Positions 1 to 10,598 of a stretch of 33,495 nucleotides of DNA are shown here, piece after piece. This DNA is from Nemertoderma westbladi (lineage: Eukaryota > Xenacoelomorpha > Nemertodermatida > Nemertodermatidae): NCBI GenBank assembly GCA_032718475.1, contig JAUCBJ010006270.1:1-33495 (forward strand). The letters run 5' to 3'. A program made the translations under genes and the position numbers. A model generated the notes under the pieces. That model had not been told where the DNA came from and did not search any database. It saw only the letters and a list, made by a program, of their open reading frames with translations. Within the stretch, counting starts at the first letter, position 1; every line of letters begins with the position of its first letter.

Positions 1-1155
1 AATATCAGTTAATGGTCGTTATGGAATATCAGTTAATGGTCGTTATGGAATATCAGTTAATGGTCACTATAGAATATCAATTTAGGGTCCCTGGAATATC
101 AGTTAATGGTCCCTATGGAATATCAGTTAATGGACCCTATGGAATATCAGTTAATGGTCCCTATAGAATATCAGTTAATGGTCCTTATGGAATATCAGTT
201 AATGGTCCCTATGGAATATCAGTTAATGGACCCTATGGAATATCAGTTAATGGTCCTTATGGATATCAGTTATTGGTCCCTATGGAATATCAGTTAATGG
301 TCCCTATGGAATATCAGTTAATGGTCGTTATGGAATATCAGTTAATGGTCGTTATGGAATATCAGTTAATGGTCACTATAGAATATCAATTTATGGTCCC
401 TGGAATATCAGTTAATGGTCCCTATGGAATATCAGTTAATGGACCCTATGGAATATCAGTTAATGGTCCCTATAGAATATCAGTTAATGGTCCCTATGGA
501 ATATCAGTTAATGGTCCCTATAGAATATCAGTTAATGGTCGTTATGGAATATCAGTTAATGGTCGTTATGGAATATCAGTTAATGGTCACTTCACTATAG
601 AATATCAATTTATGGTCCCTGGAATATCAGTTAATGGTCCCTATGGAATATCAGTTAATGGACCCTATGGAATATCAGTTAATGGTCCCTATGGAATAAC
701 AGTTAATGGTCCCTATAGAATATCAGTTAATGGTCCTTATGGAATATCAGTTAATGGTCCCTATGGAATATCAGTTAATGGACCCTATGGAATATCAGTT
801 AATGGTCCTTATGGAATATCAGTTATTGGTCCCTATGGAATATCAGTTAATGGTCCCTATGGAATATCAGTTAATGGACCCTATGGAATATCAGTTAATG
901 GTCCTTATGGAATATCAGTTATTGGTCCCTATGGAATATCAGTTAATGGTCCCTATGGAATATCAGTTAATGGTCCCTATGGAATATCAGTTAATGGTCC
1001 CTATGGAATATCAGTTAATGGTCCCTATAGAATATCAGTTAATGGTCGTTATGGAATATCAGTTAATGGTCGTTATGGAATATCAGTTAATGGTCACTAT
1101 AGAATATCAATTTATGGTCCCTGGAATATCAGTTAATGGTCACTGGAATAGGTAA
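1..1155. repeat. 24-bp tandem array in RBM17 intron 3, truncated by the window edge
   Basis: About 48 head-to-tail copies of a 24-bp unit; the plus-strand form is GGAATATCAGTTAATGGTCC plus CTAT. Variants recur in blocks: a GGTCGTTAT pair followed by GGTCACTATAGAATATCAAT and a shortened CCCTGG unit appears near 40-100, 325-400, 540-615 and 1045-1120, so the array grew by copying multi-unit blocks. It lies on the downstream side of the exon 3 donor and is therefore transcribed inside intron 3 of the minus-strand gene. Because 24 is a multiple of three and the unit lacks stops in some frames, long spurious reading frames cross it. The left end is outside the window, so total size is unknown. Confidence 0.95.
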
Positions 1156-1588
1156 AGGTTAGAATTCTGTTAGGCCGTTAGGGTTAATAGAATGTGGAGT
1201 TTTGGAAAGGACCTTCGGTTGCCATATTGAAAAGGGACCCAAAAATCCACAATTGAGCTTCACATCCGACTTATTCTGAATCAGCGCAATAGATTTACCA
1301 AAACTTGTCATCCAACCTTGACTTTCTGGCCGTATTTTGAGGATTTAGACCCTAACTGTACAAATTACAAATATACCACACAGAACACAAACTACAATAA
1401 GGTAAAGGTAATGGTTTGAGTCATAATGTTAGTTACCGTGCTTTGTCAAAATGTTAAGGTCGATAATAAGAATGCGGTTTAATTATTTTATATGGAGAGT
1501 CATTTACTATTGGTGCTCTAAGACACTGTTGTCGCTTGGAACACAAATCGATTGCCTTAAAAATTAATAGAAACAGCTGTATGATTAC
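1156..1588 (-). other. RBM17: RBM17 intron 3, 5' part (unique sequence)
   Basis: This is the beginning of intron 3 read on the minus strand, from the exon 3 donor (AAG|GTAATC, GT at 1588-1587) to the 24-bp array. The sequence is ordinary AT-rich intron. No further exon of the UHM domain is recognisable here, so the next coding exon must lie past the array and outside the window. Confidence 0.75.
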
Positions 1589-1687
1589 CTTAACAACTTC
1601 ACCGTATTTCTCGCATTCTTCTTTGGTCTCTTCTTCAAGGTGTTCATCCACCTCCCCAGAGCCAACCATATTGTTTAATAGAACAAC
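1589..1687 (-). CDS. RBM17: RBM17/SPF45 exon 3: start of the C-terminal UHM (RRM-like) domain
   Basis: A 99-nt internal exon encoding 33 residues, beginning VVLLNNMVGSGEVDEHL and ending KYGEVVK. It matches the first beta strand and helix of the SPF45 U2AF-homology motif, whose human form reads VVLLRNMVGAGEVDEDL. In the family this domain binds UHM-ligand motifs in SF1, U2AF65 and SF3B1 and helps select 3' splice sites in the nucleus. The acceptor is ATCCCAG|G at 1688-1690, with a branch-like TCTAAC and a T-rich run about 30-40 nt upstream (1718-1735). The donor is AAG|GTAATC. Both ends are phase 0. The rest of the UHM is beyond the left edge, past the 24-bp array, so the gene is incomplete here. 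Confidence 0.92.
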
Positions 1688-3049
1688 CTGGGATGTCAGC
1701 AACGATTGGTTTAGCAACAGTTAGAAAAAAATTTCAAAAAAACACCGGTTTGACCCCCACCGACCTACACCGACCGATCACCGACACTAATGGCTCGCCC
1801 AACTCTCACCCACAAAGAGTTCCTCCTTCCCCAATGACTCTCGCCCCACACTCATCCACAGAGTTCCTCGTCTTCCCTCATGGCTCGCCCCACACTCACC
1901 CACAAATAGTTCCTCCATCCCTCATGGCTCGCCCCACACTCATCCACAGAGTTCCTCCTTCCCCAATGACTCGCCCCACACTCACCCACAAAGAGTTCCT
2001 CCTTCCCTCATGGCTCGCCCCACACTCACCCACAGAGTTCCTCCTTCCCTCATGGCTCGCCCACACTCATCCACAGAGTTCCTCCTTCCATCATGGCTCG
2101 CCCCACACTCACCCACAGAGTTCCTCCTTCCCTCATGGCTCGCCCACACTCACCCACAGAGTTCCTCCTTCCCCAATGACTCGCCCCACACTCACCCACA
2201 AAGAGTTCCTCCTTCCCTCATGGCTCGCCCCACACTCACCCACAGAGTTCCTCCTTCCCCAATGACTCGCCACACACTCAGCCACAAAGAGTTCCTCCTT
2301 CCCTCATGGCTCGCCCCACTCTCAACCACATGGAGTTCCTCCTTCCCCAATGACTCGCCCCACACTCACCCACAGAGTTCCTCCTTCCCCAATGACTCGC
2401 CCCACACTCACCCACAGAGTTCCTCCTTCCCCAATGACTCGCCCCACACTCACCCACAAAGAGTTCCTCCTTCCCTCATGGCTCGCCCCACACTCACCCA
2501 CAGAGTTCCTCCTTCCCCAATGACTCGCCCCACACTCACCCACAAAGAGTTCCTCCTTCCCTCATGGCTCGCCCCACACTCACCCACAGAGTTCCTCCTT
2601 CCCCAATGACTCGCCACACACTCAGCCACAAAGAGTTCCTCCTTCCATCATGGCTCGCCCCACACTCACCCACAGAGTTCCTCCTTCCCTCATGGCTCGC
2701 CCACACTCACCCACAGAGTTCCTCCTTCCCCAATGACTCGCCCCACACTCACCCACAAAGAGTTCCTCCTTCCCTCATGGCTCGCCCCACACTCACCCAC
2801 AAAGAGTTCCTCCTTCCCCAATGACTCGCCACACACTCAGCCACAAAGAGTTCCTCCTTCCCTCATGGCTCGCCCCACACTCAACCACATGGAGTTCCTC
2901 CTTCCCTCATGGCTCGCCCCGCACTCACCCACAAAGAGTTCTTCCTTCCCTCATGGCTCGCCCCACACTCACCCACAGAGTTCCTCCTTCCCCAATGACT
3001 CGCCCCACACTCACCAACAAAGAGTTCCTCCTTCCCTCATGGCTTGCCC

Positions 3050-3660
3050 CACACTCACCCACAGAGTTCCTCCTTCCCCAATGACTCGCCCCACACTCAC
3101 CCACAAAGAGTTCCTCCTTCCCTCATGGCTCGCCCCACACTCACCCACAGAGAGTTCCTTCTTCCCCAATGGCTCGCCCCACACTCACCCACAGAGTTCC
3201 TCCTTCCCCAATGACTCGCCCCACACTCACCAACAAAGAGTTCCTCCTTCCCTCATGGCTTGCCCCACACTCACCCACAAAGAGTTCCTCCTTCCCTCAT
3301 GACTCGCCTCACACTCAGCCATAAAGAGTTCCTTCTTCCCTCATGGCTCGCCCCACACTCACACACAATGAGTTCCTCGTCTTCCCTCATGGCTCGCCCC
3401 ACACTCACAAACAAAGAGTTCCTTCTTCCCTCATGGCTCGCCCCACACTCACCCACAAAGAGTTCCTCCTTCCCCAATGACTCGCCACACACTCAGCCAC
3501 AAAGAGTTCCTCCTTCCCCAATGACTCGCCACACACTCAGCCACAAAGAGTTCCTCCTTCCCTCATGGCTCGCCCCACACTCAACCACATGGAGTTCCTC
3601 CTTCCCTCATGGCTCGCCCCGCACTCACCCACAAAGAGTTCTTCCTTCCCTCATGGCTCG
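3050..3660. repeat. 600-bp block duplicated within the intron 2 array, copy 1
   Basis: The block from about 3050 to 3660 recurs at about 8451-9061 with a constant offset of 5,401 bp. By eye the two are identical over about 600 bp, including rare unit variants (AGAGAGTTCCTTCTTCC, GACTCGCCTCACACTCAGCC, and a doubled GACTCGCCACACACTCAGCC). The match breaks at 3661 versus 9062 (CTCGCC versus CTCGAC). Neighbouring units differ, so this is a copied multi-unit segment and not general array similarity. Confidence 0.85.
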
Positions 3661-6600
3661 CCCCACACTCACCCACAGAGTTCCTCCTTCCCCAATGACT
3701 CGCCCCACACTCACCAACAAAGAGTTCCTCCTTCCCTCATGGCTTGCCCCACACTCACCCACAAAGAGTTCCTCCTTCCCTCATGGCTCGCCCCACACTC
3801 ACCCACAAAGAGTTCCTCCTTCCCTCATGGCTTGCCCCACACTCACCCACAAAGAGTTCTTCCTTCCCTCATGGCTCGCCCCGCACTCACCCACAAAGAG
3901 TTCCTCCTTCCCCAATGACTCGCCCCACACTCACCCACAGAGTGCCTCCTTCCCCATGGCTCGCCCCACACTCACCCACAAAGAGTTCCTCCTTCCCTCA
4001 TGGCTCGCCCCACACTCACCCACAGAGTTCCTCCTTCCCCAATGACTCGCCCCGCACTCACCCACAAAGAGTTCCTCCTTCCCTCAAGGCTCGCCCCACA
4101 CTCACCCACAGAGTTCCTCCTTCTCCAATGACTCGCCCCACACTCACCCACAAAGAATTCCTCCTTCCCCCATGGCTCGCCCCACACTCACCCACAGAGT
4201 TCCTCCTTCTCCAATGACTCGCCCCACACTCACCCACAAAGAGTTCCTCCTTCCCTCATGGCTCGCCCCACACTCAACCACATGGAGTTCCTCCTTCCCC
4301 CATGGCTCGCCCCACACTCACCCACAGAGTTCCTCCTTCCCCAATGACTCGCCCCACACTCACCCACAAAGAGTTCCTCCTTCCCTCATGGCTCGCCCCA
4401 CACTCAACCACATGGAGTTCCTCCTTCCCTCATGGCTCGCCCCACACTCAACCACATGGAGTTCCTCCTTCCCTCATGGCTCGCCTCACACTCAACCACA
4501 TTGAGTTCCTCCTTCCCTCATGGCTCGCCCCACACTAAACCACAAAGAGTTCCTCCTTCCCCCAAGGCTCGCCCCACACTCACCCACAGAGTTCCTCCTT
4601 CCCCAATGACTCGCCCCACACTCACCCACAAAGAGTTCCTCCTTCCCCCATGGCTCGCCCCACACTCACCCACAGAGTTCCTCCTTCCGCAATGACTCGC
4701 CCTACACTCACCCACAAAGAGTTCCTCCTTCCCTCATGGCTCGCCCCACTCTCAACCACATGGAGTTCCTCCTTCCCTCATGGCTCGCCTCACACTCACA
4801 AACAATGAGTTCCTCGTCATCCCTCATGAGGCATGACCCGCCCCACACTAACCCACAAAGAGTTCCTCCTTCCGCAATGACTCGCCCCACACTCACCCAC
4901 AAAGAGTTCCTCCTTCCCTCATGGCTCGCCCCACTCTCAACCACATGGAGTTCCTCCTTCCCTCATGGCTCGCCTCACACTCACAAACAATGAGTTCCTC
5001 GTCATCCCTCATAACTCGCCCCACACTCACAAACAATGAGTTCCTCGTCATCCCTCATGACCCGCCCCACACTAACCCACAAAGAGTTCCTCCTTCCGCA
5101 ATGACTCGCCCCACACTCACCCACAAAGAGTTCCTCCTTCCCTCATGGCTCGCCCCACTCTCAACCACATGGAGTTCCTCCTTCCCTCATGGCTCGCCCC
5201 ACACTCACACACAATGAGTTCCTCGTCATCCCTCATAACTCGCCCCACACTAACCCACAAAGAGTTCCTCCTTCCCCCAAGGATCGCCCCACACTCATCC
5301 ACAGAGTTCCTCCTTCCCCAATGACTCGCCCCACACTCACCCACAAAGAGTTCCTCCTTCTCTCATGGCTCGCCCCACTCTCAACCACATGGAGTTCCTC
5401 CTTCCCTCATGGCTCGCCTCACACTCACAAACAATGAGTTCCTCGTCATCCCTCATAACTCGCCCCACACTAACCCACAAAGAGTTCCTCCTTCCCCCAA
5501 GGATCGCCCCACACTCACCCTCAGAGATCATCCTTCCCCACCCCAATGACTCGCCCCACACTCACCCACAGAGTTCCTCCTTCCGCAATGACTCGCCCCA
5601 CACTCACCCACAAAGAGTTCCTCCTTCCCTCATGGCTCGCCCCACTCTCAACCATATGGAGTTCCTCCTTCCCTCATGGCTCGCCTCACACTCACAAACA
5701 ATGAGTTCCTCGTCATCCCTCATGACCCGCCCCACACTAACCCACAAAGAGTTCCTCCTTCCGCAATGACTCGCCCCACACTCACCCACAAAGAGTTCCT
5801 CCTTCCCTCATGGCTCGCCCCACTCTCAACCACATGGAGTTCATCCTTCCCTCATGGCTCGCCTCACACTCACAAACAATGAGTTCCTCGTCATCCCTCA
5901 TAACTCGCCCCACACTCACAAACAATGAGTTCCTCGTCATCCCTCATGACCCGCCCCACACTAACCCACAAAGAGTTCCTCCTTCCGCAATGACTCGCCC
6001 CACACTCACGCACAAAGAGTTCCTCCTTCCCTCATGGCTCGCCCCACTCTCAACCACATGGAGTTCCTCCTTCCCTCATGGCTCGCCTCACACTCACAAA
6101 CAATGAGTTCCTCGTCATCCCTCATGACCCGCCCCACACTAACCCACAAAGAGTTCCTCCTTCCCTCATGACCCGCCCCACACTAACCCACAAAGAGTTC
6201 CTCCTTCCCTCATGACCCGCCCCACACTAACCCACAAAGAGTTCCTCCTTCCCCAATGACTCGCCCCACACTCACCCACAGAGTTCCTCCTTCCCCACCC
6301 CAATGACTCGCCCCAAACTCACCCACAAAGAGTTCCTCCTTCCCTCATGGCTCGCCCCACACTCAACCACATGGAGTTCCTCCTTCCCTCATGGCTCGCC
6401 CCACACTCACAAACAAAGAGTTCCTCGTCTTCCCTCATGGCTCGCCCCACATTCACAAACAAAGAGTTCCTCCTTCCCTCATGGCTCGCCCCACACTCAC
6501 AAACAAAGAGTTCCTCGTCTTCCCTCATGGCTCGCCCCACATTCACAAACAAAGAGTTCCTCCCTCCCTCATGACCCGCCCCACACTCCCAAACAAAGAT

Positions 6601-8450
6601 TTCCTCCTTCCCCAATGACTCGCCCCACACTCACCCACAAAGAGTTCCTCCTTCCCTCATGGCTCGCCCCACACTCCCAAACAAAGAGTTCCTCCTTCCC
6701 TCATGGCTCGCCCCACACTAACCCACAAAGAGTTCCTCCTTCCCCCAAGGATCGCCCCACACTCACCCACAGAGTTCCTCCTTCCCCAATGACTCGCCCC
6801 ACACTCACCCACAAAGAGTTCCTCCTTCCCTCATGGCTCGCCCCACACTCAACCACATGGAGTTCCTCCTTCGCTCATGGCTCGCCCCACACTCACAAAC
6901 AAAGAGTTCCTCGTCTTCCCTCATGGCTCGCCCCACATTCACAAACAAAGAGTTCCTCCCTCCCTCATGACCCGCCCCACACTCCCAAACAAAGAGTTCC
7001 TCCTTCCCCAATGACTCTCGCCCCACACTCACCCACAAAGAGTTCCTCCTTCCCTCATGGCTCGCCCCACACTCACCCACAGAGTTCCTCCTTCCCCAAT
7101 GACTCGCCCCACACTCACCCACAAAGAGTTCCTCCATCCATCATGGCTCACCCCACAATGACCCAGAAGTTCCTCCTTCCCTCATGGCTCGCCCCACACT
7201 CACCCACAAAGAGTTCCTCCTTCCCTCATGGCTCGCCCCACACTCACCCACAGAATTCCTCTTCCCCAATGACTCGCCCCACACTCACCCACAAAGAGTT
7301 CCTCCTTCCCTCATGGCTCACCCCACACTCACCAACAAAGAGTTCATCCTTCCCTCATGGCTCGCCTCACACTCACAAACAAAGAGTTCCTCCTTCCCCA
7401 ATGACTCGCCCCACACTCACCCACAAAGAGTTCCTCCTTCCCCAATGACTCGCCCCACACTCAACCACATGGAGTTCCTCCTTCCCCAATGACTCGCCCC
7501 TCTCTCGCCCACAGAGTTCCTCCTTCCCCCATGGCTCGCCCCACACTAACCCCAAAAGAGTTCCTCCTTCCCCCAAGGATCGCCCCACACTCACCCACAA
7601 AGAGTTCCTCCTTCCCTCATGGCTCGCCCCACACTCACCCACAAAGAGTTCCTCCTTCCCTCATGGCTCGCCCCACACTTACCCACAGAATTCCTCTTCC
7701 CCAATGACTCGCCCCACACTAACCCACAAAGAGTTCCTCCTTCCCTCATGGCTCGCCCCACACTCACCCACAAAGAGTTCCTCCTTCCCTCATGGCTCGC
7801 CCCACACTCACCCACAGAGTTCCTCCTTCCCCAATGACTCGCCCCACACTCACCCACAAAGAGTTCCTCCTTCCCTCATGGCTCGCCCCACACTCACCCA
7901 CAGAGTTCCTCCTTCCCTCATGGCTCGCCCCGCACTCACCCACAAAGAGTTCTTCCTTCCCTCATGGCTCGCCCCACACTCACCCACAGAATTCCTCTTC
8001 CCCAATGACTCGCCCCACACTCACCCACAAAGAGTTCCTCCTTCCCTCATGGCTCGCCCCACACTCACCAACAAAGAGTTCATCCTTCCCTCATGGCTCG
8101 CCTCACACTCACAAACAAAGAGTTCCTCCTTCCCCAATGACTCGCCCCACACTCACCCACAAAGAGTTCCTCCTTCCCCAATGACTCGCCCCTCTCTCGC
8201 CCACAGAGTTCCTCCTTCCCCCATGGCTCACCCCACACTAACCCCAAAAGAGTTCCTCCTTCCCCCAAGGATCGCCCCACACTCACCCACAAAGAGTTCC
8301 TCCTTCCCTCATGGCTCGCCCCACACTCACCCACAAAGAGTTCCTCCTTCCCTCATGGCTCGCCCCACACTCACCCACAGAATTCCTCTTCCCCAATGAC
8401 TCGCCCCACACTAACCCACAAAGAGTTCCTCCTTCCCTCATGGCTCGCCC

Positions 8451-9061
8451 CACACTCACCCACAGAGTTCCTCCTTCCCCAATGACTCGCCCCACACTCA
8501 CCCACAAAGAGTTCCTCCTTCCCTCATGGCTCGCCCCACACTCACCCACAGAGAGTTCCTTCTTCCCCAATGGCTCGCCCCACACTCACCCACAGAGTTC
8601 CTCCTTCCCCAATGACTCGCCCCACACTCACCAACAAAGAGTTCCTCCTTCCCTCATGGCTTGCCCCACACTCACCCACAAAGAGTTCCTCCTTCCCTCA
8701 TGACTCGCCTCACACTCAGCCATAAAGAGTTCCTTCTTCCCTCATGGCTCGCCCCACACTCACACACAATGAGTTCCTCGTCTTCCCTCATGGCTCGCCC
8801 CACACTCACAAACAAAGAGTTCCTTCTTCCCTCATGGCTCGCCCCACACTCACCCACAAAGAGTTCCTCCTTCCCCAATGACTCGCCACACACTCAGCCA
8901 CAAAGAGTTCCTCCTTCCCCAATGACTCGCCACACACTCAGCCACAAAGAGTTCCTCCTTCCCTCATGGCTCGCCCCACACTCAACCACATGGAGTTCCT
9001 CCTTCCCTCATGGCTCGCCCCGCACTCACCCACAAAGAGTTCTTCCTTCCCTCATGGCTCG
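8451..9061. repeat. 600-bp block duplicated within the intron 2 array, copy 2
   Basis: This is the partner of the block at about 3050-3660, in the same orientation and 5,401 bp away. It lies close to the exon 2 end of the array. Identity over rare variants points to a recent segmental copy, gene conversion or an assembly artefact. Confidence 0.85.
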
Positions 9062-9334
9062 ACCCACACTCACCCACAGAGTTCCACCTTCCCCAATGAC
9101 TCGTCCCACACTCACCCACAAAGAGTTCCTCCTTCCCCCCATGGCTCGCCCCACACTCATCCACAGAGTTCCTCCTTCCCTCATGGCTCGCCCCGCACTC
9201 ACCCACAAAGAGTTCCTCCTTCCCCCCATGGCTCGCCCCACACTCAACCACATGGAGTTCCTCCTTCCCTCATGGCTCGTCCCACACTCACCCACAACGA
9301 GTTCCTCCTTCCCCCCATGGCTCGCTCCCCTTAC

Positions 9335-9469
9335 CTTTGATGGGTTTCTCATCATAGCGGTAATAGATTCAGCCTCCAGCTTCTCCTGTTCCTCCTGCGT
9401 TCTCCGTTCTACCGCCACTGGATGTTCGGCGGCAATTATTTTGCCCCCCCGCCGACTGGTTTTCTCTAC
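9335..9469 (-). CDS. RBM17: RBM17/SPF45 exon 2: linker between G-patch and UHM
   Basis: A 135-nt exon encoding 45 residues. It begins VEKTSRRGGKII, closely matching the human segment VEKTSKRGGKII that follows the G-patch, and ends ESITAMMRNPSK, corresponding to the NPLTEILKCPTK stretch before the UHM. The middle is a charged, Glu/Gln/Arg-rich linker. The acceptor is TTTGGTCGGTAG|GTAGAG; a second AG four bases on (GGTAGGTAG) would shift the frame if used. The donor is AAAG|GTAAGG with GT at 9334-9333, and the 42/44-bp array begins at that donor. The exon is 45 codons with phase-0 ends, so skipping it would keep the frame. Confidence 0.9.
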
Positions 9470-9656
9470 CTACCGACCAAACAAACATATAATAAACCAC
9501 TACCATTTATTGTGTAGGTAGAACTTTACACCGGTCCTATAGCATACCTATACTATATAATGTACATACGATACATCAGTATACACCTTTAGGGCCAATA
9601 TTCTAAACTACAGTAACTAAACTAGTGTTACCGCTTTAGGTACAGTTACTTATATA
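9470..9656 (-). other. RBM17: RBM17 intron 1, 3' end (unique sequence)
   Basis: This short unique stretch between the exon 2 acceptor and the foldback element is AT-rich and includes the TTTGTTTGGTC tract expected upstream of a 3' splice site on the minus strand. No coding potential is seen. Confidence 0.6.
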
Positions 9657-10568
9657 CACCATGTCCCGCAATATAGTGTCATTTTCTGATGACACGGACC
9701 CCCCCCCCCCCCCCAGATTTTTCTACAAATCTTTATCATATTGCTTGAAATTTGAAACACCACTAGTTCCACTCACCGTCGATGACCCCATGAAGCCGGA
9801 ATTTTCGATTTTGCCTTTAAATTATTTTTATAAGCGTTCTAAAAAAGTGTCTTTTTGCGAAGTCGCGCCCTCCGTGTCGTTAACATTCTTCACATTAGTC
9901 GTATTTTTTTCATATCATTATATAGCTTGCCATGCAAGGATTCCAAATATGTAAAAATATCTGAATTTCGTTGAGAAACAGCTGAGATATAGGCGTTCAA
10001 AGATTGCAAGAATTATCGTTCGCTGCAGGCCATTTATTCTATTTAATAAATACACAAAATTCTAGAATGTGTTATTTATTTTATGAGTTGGTTGGCGACA
10101 GCGGTAATCCTATCCACTATATCTATTGCGTAGCTATTCATACTTAAACAAATTGTTCCAGAACATTGTGTAATTATTAAATAGAATAAATGGCCTTCAG
10201 CGGACAATACTTCTTGTAATCTTTGAACGCCTATATCTCAGTTGTTTCTAAACGAAATTCAGTTATTGTTACATATTTCGAATCCTTGCAAGGCAAGCTT
10301 TTTAATGATATGAAAAAATTACGACTAATGTGAAGAATGTTCACGACACGGAGGGTGCGATTTCGCAAAAGACCCTTTTTTAAAACGCTTATAAAAAGAA
10401 TTTAAAGGCAAAATTGAAAATTCCGTCTTCATGGTAACAACCACGGTGAGTGGAACTAGTTGTGTTTCAAATTTCAAGCAATATGATAAAGATTTGTATA
10501 ACAATCTGGGGGGGGGGGGGGGGGGGGGTCCGTGTCATCAGAAAATGACACTATATTACGGGACATGG
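9657..10568. mobile_element. Long inverted-repeat (foldback/MITE-like) element in RBM17 intron 1
   Basis: Two arms of about 425 bp (roughly 9657-10085 and 10140-10568) are reverse complements with scattered mismatches, separated by a loop of about 55 bp. The outer ends read CCATGTCCCG, then an AATATAGTGTCATTTTCTGA block, and lead into a run of about 17 C on the left arm and about 23 G on the right. Shared inner landmarks include TAGGCGTTCAAAGATT against its complement and GGCCATTTATTCTATTTAAT near the loop. A TA target duplication (TATATA before, TATATT after) is possible but not clean. No transposase frame is seen. In the intron 1 transcript it would fold into a hairpin of over 400 bp. Confidence 0.85.
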
Positions 10569-10598
10569 TATATTATTGAAAGATACAACCCCGGGCAA

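Larger units (their letters stand above)
1787..9333. repeat. 42/44-bp tandem array filling RBM17 intron 2
   Basis: Roughly 170 copies of a 42- or 44-bp unit with plus-strand core GGCTCGCCCCACACTCACCC followed by ACAAAGAGTTCCTCCTTCCC. Unit types differ by ACAGAG or ACAAAGAG, CTCATGG or CCAATGA, ACCACATGG, and AAACAATGAG. Intron 2 spans 9334-1688 (7,647 bp) and only about 100 bp next to exon 3 is unique. On the transcribed-RNA sense (minus) strand the unit is G-rich (GGGGAAGGAGGAACTC, TGTGGGTGAGTGTGGGG) and most copies contain GGTGAGT, a good match to a 5' splice site. The first partial unit coincides with the real exon 2 donor GTAAGG. Higher-order copying is visible, with offsets of about 235 bp between 4,800 and 6,100, about 700-730 bp between 7,250 and 8,400, and 5,401 bp. 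Confidence 0.95.

Noticed and set aside
12-1155. Long open frames of up to 374 codons in the 24-bp array
   Set aside because: They exist because 24 is a multiple of three and the unit has no stop in those frames. The region is intron 3 of the opposite-strand gene, and several frames are open at once.
9334-9335. A missing exon between exon 1 and exon 2, or between exon 2 and exon 3
   Set aside because: The joined residues STALQ-VEKTSRRGGKII and RNPSK-VVLLNNMVG are collinear with the family and phase 0 at each junction, so nothing is needed in between.
1787-9521. Many His/Pro/Ser-rich frames (THPQSSSFP-type) over the 42/44-bp array
   Set aside because: They are intronic, antisense, open on both strands and in several frames, with frame changes wherever 42- and 44-bp units alternate. 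The longest simply ends in exon 2 antisense.
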